Source: Gautieria morchelliformis
Taxonomy: Eukaryota > Basidiomycota > Agaricomycetes > Gomphales > Gomphaceae
Length of the DNA stretch: 64,000 nucleotides
Direction of reading: 5' to 3'
NCBI GenBank assembly: GCA_015179125.1
Contig: WHVA01000126.1
Span: 106,001-170,000 of the forward strand
The notes beneath the pieces are model-generated. The model was not told the origin of the DNA and made no database searches. It was given only the letters and a program-made list of their open reading frames with translations. Of the stretch, positions 56,115 through 64,000 are shown piece by piece (positions within the stretch are counted from its first letter, which is position 1; each line of letters opens with the position of its first letter). A program made the position numbers and the translations under genes.

Positions 56115-59100
56115 CGTAGAGTGATAGGACTAATTTTTTCTAGAACTTCGAAAGGTCCATCATAGCGCATCTGGAGCTTTCGTCCTAGCCCACGCTTATT
56201 TTTCAATAAGGCTAAGGTGTGTGGATTTATTACAACTTGATCTCCAACTTCAAATTCGCTGATAAGCCGGTTTCGGTTGTAATTCTTTTGCTGCGCAACT
56301 TGAGAAAATTGTATAGCCTCCTTGGCTTGTGACCTGTGAGTATCAAATTTTTCCATGAATTCCTTGGCTTTCTTGCTCTCAAACATCTCTGTTTCAGACG
56401 AGGGGTCCTGTTTGCTAAACTCTGGACGTGCGACTGCTTCGATCGGCTGGTGCAACAAGGTCGACTCAGTCAGGGGCTGGTATCCGTAGAGTAGGAATGC
56501 AGGTGAGAAATTCGTTGCTGAATGTGGAGTGGTGTTGTATGCAAGGCTAAATCCGTTAAGTAGGGTAGACCAGTCGTTCAAGCTGGAATTGACATATGTT
56601 CGCAACCCAACTTCGAGGATTTGGTTCATAACCTCAGTTTGACCGTCTGCCTGGGGACGGTGAGCCATAGTGAGTGCCCTTTTCATTTGTAATTTCTCAC
56701 AGATGACCTTCCAGAATGATCCGGTCCATTTGGAATCACGATCAGTTATGATCTGTCTGGGTAAGCCATACTTGGTGACTACATGCGTGAAAAATAATAG
56801 GGCCATTTGCTCCTCGTTGACCGTACTCTTTGTAGGGATAAAGATGGCGTATTTGGTGAGTTTATCCACTACTACAAGTATGTTATCGAAACCATCACTG
56901 AGGGGGAGCTCAGGAATAAAGTCCATGCTCACGACTTCAAAGGGTCGTTCTGGAATCGGTATTGGTTGGAGCAGTCCTATGGGTGCGTGTTTCCGTGGTT
57001 TAGCCTTCTGACAGATATCACAGCTAACAATGAATCGTTTCAAGTGTCTACTCATTTTAGGCCAGTAGTACACGCTTGCTAATCGATTGTAGGTCTTGTG
57101 ATACCCAGCATGCGCCGCTTCCGTAAGTTTGTCATGTGTTTCGCTCATGATTTCCACTTGCTTATTTTTTGGTACACATAGCCTTCGATCTCCATTCCAA
57201 TCTTCGAAGAATAACAGTCCATTGTCGTCTTCAGAAAATAATGGCTGGCTAGGTGTGTTCCAGTTCTCTGTTCCGCGCAATTCCTTTCTGATCCTACTGA
57301 AGTAAGGATCGGAATCATATCCTGTTGTGAACTTACTGATCTCTTCTGATGCCAGAGCAGCTTGTAAGTTGAAAGCTCGTGAGCCTGTGTAGCTGATGTT
57401 TAGATTTTTATTTTTTACAGGTTCGGCCGATTGCAAGCTGACTTCTGTCTCGAAAATTGAAGGTAAGGCTCGTGCATTTTCATCTTCAAATTCTGCTACT
57501 AATCGAAGTGTTCTGGCTTCGAAATCAGGAGCTATTTCCGAGTAGAGATCGGTGAGTGAGTCTTGTTCTGGACTCAAGACTGTGTGCGTTGATTTATCTA
57601 CCACAGGACCATCTTGATGGGGTACGTTTCGTCGAAGTCGTGAAATAGGATCTACGTTTGAGTGTACTCGTCCGGCACGATGTACGATCTTGAGGTCAGG
57701 GTAGGCTGCGAATACAGTTCCCCATGTGAGTAGTCTTCTATTCACATTTTGAAAGGTTCGACTCCAAACTAATGCTGCGTGGTTTGTGATAGCCGTAATC
57801 CTTTCTCCTTCAATGTAGGGCTGGAACTTCACTAATCCATCTCTTAGCGCCAATGCTTCTCGTTCTGTTGGTGAGTAGTTTCGTTCTGCTGGTTTAAGTG
57901 TTCTAGACCAGTAGGCTATCACTCTTGCTACATTGACCACTGTATCTTCAAAGTTCTGATTCCAATTTTCGTTAGGTACCAGTTCTTCTGTATTAGAGAC
58001 AGAGATTACGAGTTGTGGGACAGGTTTCTTAGACATGAATGCCGCTTGTAATTTATCATAGGCCTTGGTGCCCTTTAAATCACGGATTTTTATTGGCTGG
58101 ACTTGCTGCAGAATAGCTGCAATTCCGACATCACATGCGTCTGAATAAACTCTATATCCCAACCCAGGAATGGCATAAGCTCTAACGGGGGAGCTCACTA
58201 GTGCAAGTTTTGCAAGTTCAAATGCTTCTTGCTGAGATTGAGTCCATTCCCAGTGAGCTTCCTTTTTCAATAGTTCAAATAAGGGAGCTACTATCCATGC
58301 ATAGAAGGGGATGTATGCAGAAAAATAAACCATCATTCCAAGGAAGGTTTGTAATTCATGCAAATTTCTCGGTTCTGCTAGTTCTAATATTGCATCCACC
58401 TTTTCTTTAAGAGTGGAAAGTCCTAACCTTGACACTTTTTGTCCCAATAGCATTAGAGACTGAAATGCTATATGACATTTGGCAGGTGCTAAGGTGAGTC
58501 CTGACTTTGAAATAGCTCTAAAGACTTGATCCAAATGCTGGAGGTGATCATCAAAAGTTTTAGAGTAGATTACAATGTCATCAATATAGACTAGTGAAAA
58601 TATCCATAGAAATGGTGCAAGGACATTCTGCATCACACGTTGGAAGGCACTCGGGCCGTTTCTGTAACCAAAAGGCAAACGTCTGAATTGGTACAGGCCT
58701 CGGTGTGTTCTGAAAGCAGTTTTCTCCTTAGCATCATCAGCTAATTTTAGCTGGGTGAACCCTGATAAGGCATCTAAGGTGGTAAGCCATTGCGAACCAG
58801 TAAGGGCTTGCAAGAGGGCATCCTGTCTGGGCAATGGAAACTCATCTGGTATTGCTTTCTCATTCAGCTTTCTGTAGTCAATACACATACGAGGCTTCCC
58901 ATGGCGATAGGAAATCAGAGCAGGAAATCCCCAAGGACTTTTGGATGGTTCAATGACTTCAAGTTGGAGCCACGTATCCATTTGTTTGTCAATTACTTCC
59001 CGCTTGGCAGGTGAAGCATTGTATGGAGGAAGAGAAACCTCCGTAGCTCCCGGTCGTAAGGGAATTTCTACCTTAGCATCATAATTTCCAAGCCTCCCAT

Positions 59101-61886
59101 CCAAGCCAAATGCATCGTGATGCTTTTTGACAAGTTTTTTCAAGGTAAGAAGTTGTGAGCTATTGAGATCAGGTGAGAAATCAACTTCGTCAAGTACTTT
59201 AGACTTTGGGACTTCCTCTGCAGGATGTTCTTGGGTTTTAGGTCCCCCGTTTGATAAATCTTCAATTTCAGGACTGGAGTCTGAGGTATCCTCAGTTGTA
59301 GCCTCTGAAAATTGATGTGCTACTGCTCTGATCAGCTTAGAGTGCTGGTCAAGCATGGTAAGCTTGTCAGAATCAAGCTTTGAAGGGCAGTCTAACCATG
59401 AGTTAGGATTCCTGGCATGTCCAAGTAGTTGCCCTTGATGAATGGTAACTGAACTCTTGGAGAAGTTATTCACATGCAACTGAGGTTGTTGCCTGGAAAC
59501 AATTGCATCTGAGATTCCATAGAAATCTTCTACACCTCTGTTGGAGTGTAAAATCTTTTCTACATATACTTCATAGGAGTTGCCAGGAAAGTAGACAGCT
59601 ACTGGAACGGCGGCAGCACTTTCAGGTGGAATTGTAACAGATTCTAGTGCATGTACGTTTGAGTCGGCAATCCAAGCTCTAATCTGTTTCTTGGTTTTCT
59701 TAAGACATCGATGAGCTTTGAACTTAGCTAATAAGGATGGCAAATTAGGTAAAGTTCTAATTTTAAATGTGTGCCCATTTTCATCTTGCAAAGATGTTCC
59801 AACTGAATTCTGGATGATGGTGCGACGACCAGAAGTTCCAAATGTAAGGTAGCTTTCTGTTCCTTCTCTCATGATTGAGATGGAATATTGATCCGCAAAG
59901 TCATTCCCAAGGATTACTGGTGTAGTCATTCCTTTTACAACATATGCCTCAACTTCAATCTGGACAGGACCAGAATCAGTGTCAAAGAATATTGGTAAGG
60001 TGACAAAGCCTGATATTTTGGAGGTACCAGTAACCTGAATAAGGTTGACTTTTTGGCCTGTTTTAACTTTTGGAGGATTGGTCATTGAGGACAAAGCCTT
60101 CTGGGATATAAGTGTGATGTCTGAGCCTGAATCCGCAACTAGTGTCTGCTGGTTCTTCTCATATTCATTGAGCCACACTTTAGTAGTTGTAGCATTTGAT
60201 CCCAAGAATGCACATCCTGCTGGCCTGGACATGTACCGTTTCAATTTCAGCAAAGAGTTAGGAGCCCAACTAGTCAGTTTGGATCCCCCAAGGAAAGTAG
60301 AAACATGTTTGGCTTCACGCATGAGCCTGCGACGTTCTTTCCTGCCTTTGGGAGTGACTTTTAAGTCAGTTGTTGTACTCTTAGACGAAATATCAGGTAA
60401 TGTTGTTTCCTCTATGTGATTTGATCCCCCCTGACAAGATATACCCCTTAAGAGACTCAGGTTAGGTCGAACTATGTTGCAGTGTGCAGCATCAGGTCGA
60501 TCAGATTCAGAATCCTCAGGTTTTTCTTGATCAGTCGTATTACTAGCTTCAGTGGAGGCTGTCATAAAATTGGTACGAGCTTTGTCCAAGTTTTCTTCTT
60601 CAGTCTCACTGTCCGTATCATAATACAGGGCATCATAGGCTTGCTGAGCTTCCATCCCTTCAGGAGTTAGGGCTACGTAATTAGAACGAGCTCTACGAGT
60701 TCCTGTCTTGGAATGTTTGCACTCATTGTCCCAATGCTTTCTGCTACCACAATGTCTACAACCTCTAGCACCTTTCTGTTCAGGTGTAGATCTTTGAGAG
60801 ACATTAGAGTCATCACGAGGGAATTTAGGAGGGTCCATTTTTGGTGACCATCCAACCAAACGCGACCTGGCATCACGGTAAGGTCTGTTTGAATGTCCAA
60901 TAGGATCCATCCGTGAGCTTCTAGTTTGAAGTGCAGATTCTAAACTCTTCAAACGGCGCTCAACTCCTTCTCCAGTAGAGAATGGAGCACTTGAAAGTGA
61001 TTCCTCGTGATACTTGATAGCTGATTGGAATTCGACAGCTGTATCACATCTCTGAGCATCTATTACAGTATGCCAGAATGCAGGTGCACCGTTCATTACT
61101 TCCATGATAAGTTCAGAGTCGAGAGCTTGCTAACAAGCCTCAGCAATTCTGCTTTCCGTACATAATACTCACTTGGAGTCTCAGACGAATAGCCAGATTC
61201 CCTGAAAGAAGCGCGGTTTGCTCTTGCTTTCTGCCTGTCTAACCATGCACGGTTCATGTAATAGGCTCTGATAACATCTCTGATTGTTTCCCAATTTCTG
61301 GAAGCTTCCTGACGATAGGATAAAGGAAGTGAGAAAAACCATTTTTCAGCTCCTCTACGCAGACGTAATGGAATGATATCTCCCAATTGTTGAAAAACTA
61401 AGTCAGATCTGTTGGCAAGATGGTTTACTTTCAAAATCCACTGCGCTAAAGTATCTGGATTACCATCCCATTCTGGAATGATTTCCGGACGCAGCTTATT
61501 ATCAAAGTAAGCTTCAGTCTTGCTTTGTCTGTGGCTGGTGTCATGATCAACTAGTCTTTTTCTAAAGCCATCCCCCCTGCCTGGACTAGGCTTTCTACCA
61601 TCTCCATTGTCACTGTCATCCCCGTCATCTCCTGGTGGACCTCCACCTGCATTACCCGAAGGCTGGCCATCATTGTTGTCTGAAGGTCTAGCCATTGGCT
61701 GAGGTACTTTAGGTGATTCTGAAGTATCCGAGTCTGATGAGCTATTGTCATCATCAGGAGGTTTCTTGTCTTAAGAATTGCTTCGAACTTAGAAACTGGA
61801 TAGGAATGAGTGGGAACCATAGGAGTAGGTGTCTCTGGTACACTGAAGATGGTTTGTCTTCTAGTGTGCTTGGAGGGATTAAACAT
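56115..61886 (-). pseudogene. Ty3/Gypsy gag-pol, 3' truncated
   Basis: The 5-kb frame 61105-56105 (1666 aa) carries, in order: gag end, a CCHC zinc knuckle CRHCGSRKHWDNEC (residue about 115), protease VADSGSD (about 322), reverse transcriptase with YIDDIV (about 840), RNase H with YSDACD (about 988), the integrase zinc finger (HAGYH...CDIC, about 1340-1370), and the integrase core (VVSMDF, ITDRDSKW, DGQTEVMNQ). The gag body is in the frame 61695-61096 (IPEWDGNPDTLAQW; GAEKWFFSLP) and starts from an ATG at 61886; single-base indels near 61770 and 61100 separate the parts. The RNase H motif usually TDH reads TNH, losing a catalytic Asp. At 56115 the frame stops at SPITLR, inside the integrase; the rest is at 23653-23984. 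Confidence 0.93.
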
Positions 61887-62010
61887 CTCATCTAAACCTT
61901 CAGAATTCGAAAGCTTGGTTGGATTCTGATGGTAAGGTGAAGTGATGACGAAGAAAGACGAGGGCCTCTGTTGTAGGCTACTGACTGTCTACGCTTGATC
62001 TGCTGATGGT

Positions 62011-63274
62011 CTACTGGACTATCGTACTAAATCCCACTCTTGGAATAGTAGTTTGGGAAGTTCTAGGTATTCTCATCTGCTCTCGAGTAGGGTCTGTAGG
62101 CATAGCCATGTGCGGAGGAGACTCTCTTGTAATAGAGCTTTCAGCAACAGCTGAATGTGTTTTAGCTCCATCAAACAGTTGATCGGCTAGGCATTTTCTT
62201 GAATATGCTTCATGAGCTGCATGATACCTCTTGCAGAACATATCCATGTCATTAGGATTGCTAGGGACAGAAGGAAAAGCCGGCGAAGATATATTATCTT
62301 TGGAAGCGAGCCTGTATGTTCCTTTGTCTTTTGCTACAATATCCCAATAAAAGGCTATGAAGTTTTCTGCATCTTCACGCAAGGTGACACAGAGCATTTC
62401 AATGTCTTGTAAGCGCCATATAGAATCATCGGACCATTCCTGTGGCAATGTAGGAATTCTAGGTGCGGTAATGAAAGTGCAACTAGTGTTCCTTGCCTTC
62501 GTTCAGCAATTCTGGTCAAGGTAGAAACCAGATATTGGTACTTGATTTTGTCAAACTGATACCCTATCACTCCTTTGTCAAAAGACTGAGCAGGGTGAGC
62601 AGTTAGAGCCGAGTCTAGGATTGTAAGCTCATGCCGGAACAATCTGTCCGCGCAAGGTGCAAGAGCTCTGAAGCCTGGAGCTGCAGTTCTGTCAAGTACA
62701 TTTTCCGCAATGCTGAGAAGTTCATCCCTTCTTTCCCATAGCTTATCATCTTCTCTGACTAGCTTTCTGCCACCAGCAGTTTTAAACACTGGATGAGATG
62801 ACACATCAAGTAGATACATGGGCGGAAGAGGACCAGAAGTAAAGGACCATTGAAAGCCCAGTCAACCGTGTTGGCAGGTTGGACTTCAGGTGATTCCAAG
62901 CGATAGCTTGCTTGCCTACCAGTTTGGCATAGAAGCGCTGGATCTTCTACCATACGAGTAGTAGGGCTTGTTGACCTCTCACGAACCATTGAGGAAGGCA
63001 TTGGTGAGGGGGGTTTAACAGGTGTTTGCGTTGGGGTGCTGTAAGCAGACATCTGTAGTCTTGGTTTACCGGTTTGTATGTCTCTTGGAAGGTAAACTTC
63101 GAATCGAGGGTTTGTACGAGTAGGAGTAGAGGTAGGTTTAAGATAAGGAGGAGAAGATGGATTAGAAACCGCTTCAGATCTTGGTAAGTAACCTTCTTCT
63201 GAAATGTTTTCTGATGACTTGGCAAGCGAACCCGAAACCAAATTGAGCACGGATTTGGTAATCGATTTAGCCAC
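62011..63274 (-). pseudogene. Leader ORF upstream of Gypsy gag
   Basis: Three overlapping frames (63274-62759, 62819-62355, 62448-62011) make one frameshifted protein of about 420 aa between the primer-binding site and gag. It starts MAKSITKSVLNLVSG, has a Pro/Ser/Thr-rich middle (STPTRTNP; PVKPPSPMPSS), then a helical part (DKLWERRDELLSIAENVLDR; WRLQDIEMLCVTLREDAENF) and ends with FSTIVQ and a stop before gag begins at 61886. I recognise no domain. A separate ORF before gag is not part of the usual Gypsy plan. It may be an additional capsid-like or regulatory protein. Confidence 0.6.
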
Positions 63275-63320
63275 AGTGACCTTGACCTATCTAGTGCAAT
63301 CAGCTAAGCTACTGCTAAGT

Positions 63321-63340
63321 GATTCCCAGAGCGTCCACCA
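63321..63340 (-). other. tRNA primer-binding site
   Basis: One base inside the 5' LTR, the plus strand reads GATTCCCAGAGCGTCCACCA, which looks like the end of a tRNA (T-loop GATTCCC, acceptor stem, CCA). The minus-strand genomic RNA would therefore pair with a tRNA whose acceptor stem begins GGACGCT. I cannot say which amino acid. Confidence 0.8.
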
Positions 63341-63341
63341 C

Positions 63342-64000
63342 TGTTTTGGAACCCGTTGAACTAAACGTAAAACTGTGGTGTTAAACACAATTCTAAAGTT
63401 CAATCAGAGATTTGACTTTACAAGCACACGCAAGCTTCGAAACTATTTTAACGGAGAACCCAATTAAGAAATTATACTCCGGTGAACAATCAGAATCAGT
63501 ATTGGTACAGGAAGTGTAGCAATAGAGATTTAACTGAACACGTGTAGTTCTTAGATTGTGCAATACTTTGTGAGGTCAAAGAATGTTATTAGGCGTCCAA
63601 GGGTCCAGATACTTTAAGGGGGAAAGCTACCTAGAGTCTTAGGACCGCGGGTCGAGTGAATTAAAGACAACAATAATCCCCAAGACGTGAAAAGATAGTT
63701 CTGCGCTTGAACTCTTCCTCAGTTCAAGTATGTCACTATTCTTGTGGCTTTTCTGGTTTTCCAACTCAACAAACGTAGGATATTAACTCACTTACCCTGA
63801 GTTAGGTTAATATCTGCAGTGCGTTGATTGATCAAGAAAGATCAATTACTCAAAAGGCTATTAACCCACTTAACTCAGAGTTAAGTTAATAATCTATTGT
63901 GTGAATTGAATAACTAATAACCAAGTCTATTAGATCACTGCTCAGAGTGGCGTCTAATGGTACAGGATTACTAATCAGTTACTCTTAGTAATGTTGCTGT
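63342..64000 (-). mobile_element. LTR2, 5' LTR of the Gypsy element (runs off the window)
   Basis: Begins TGTTTTGGAACCCG next to the primer-binding site. The 659 bp visible look identical to 20884-21542, so the two LTRs are either one insertion's pair or two very recent copies. Confidence 0.92.

Noticed and set aside
61096-61105. Programmed -1 frameshift between gag and pol frames
   Set aside because: No slippery heptamer; gag motifs continue past the shift into the second frame, and another indel lies near 61770, so these look like decay.

Overview
The window looks like a transposon-packed, non-essential region of a basidiomycete (mushroom-class, Agaricomycetes) nuclear genome. Three observations point there: introns of about 45-100 nt with GT...AG borders; families typical of this group (DUF6533 membrane proteins, alpha-type kinases, fungal aminoglycoside-phosphotransferase-like kinases, a fungal integrase-core family); and chromodomain-type Ty3/Gypsy, hAT, Tc1/mariner-like and LINE elements. 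I saw no rRNA, tRNA, CRISPR array or bacterial-type operon.

Layout. 1-2.6 kb: the end of an LTR ('LTR1' below), an alpha-kinase 3' fragment and a minus-strand integrase-core gene. 2.9-13.5 kb: three tandem plus-strand DUF6533 genes (A, B, C); A and C lie in a duplicated segment, with a solo LTR ('LTR4') and nested MITEs between or beside them. 14.5-29.9 kb: an unrecognised 202-aa gene ('gene H') in two inverted copies. The left copy is split by an LTR1 insertion with a perfect 5-bp target-site duplication (TSD). That LTR now holds 8 kb of cargo: two inverted aminoglycoside-phosphotransferase-like (APH) genes plus a third fragment, a DDE transposase tail, and the 3' half of a Gypsy element with its LTR ('LTR2'). 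30.6-43.4 kb: a LINE broken by a hAT MITE, a full hAT element, another LTR ('LTR3') carrying an unidentified 2.6-kb insertion, and an 11-kb inversion whose two breakpoints can be read directly. 45.4-53.8 kb: a dead Tc1-like transposase and a nest of LTRs inserted within LTRs, several with readable 5-bp TSDs. 55.9-64 kb: the 5' half of a Gypsy element with a 5-kb gag-pol reading frame, tRNA primer-binding site and the start of its 5' LTR.

The 3' Gypsy half (20.9-24.0 kb) and the 5' half (56.1-64 kb) lie on the same strand in the right order, break at the same codon of the integrase, and have LTRs that look identical over about 650 bp. The simplest reading is one young element now separated by 32 kb, through rearrangement or misassembly.

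How genes work together: there is no pathway here. Most genes are dead or dying transposon proteins. Plausibly functional host genes are APH copy 2 (18920-20322), gene H right copy (28911-29569, with a damaged splice acceptor), DUF6533 gene B, and perhaps the spliced gene at 35770-37447. LTR naming: LTR1 = TGTCAAGATTG...GACA (forward as in the 48146 copy); LTR2 = TGTTTTGG...CCTAACA; LTR3 = TGTTTTGG...CCAACA; LTR4 = TGTTA(T/C)G...CATAACA.
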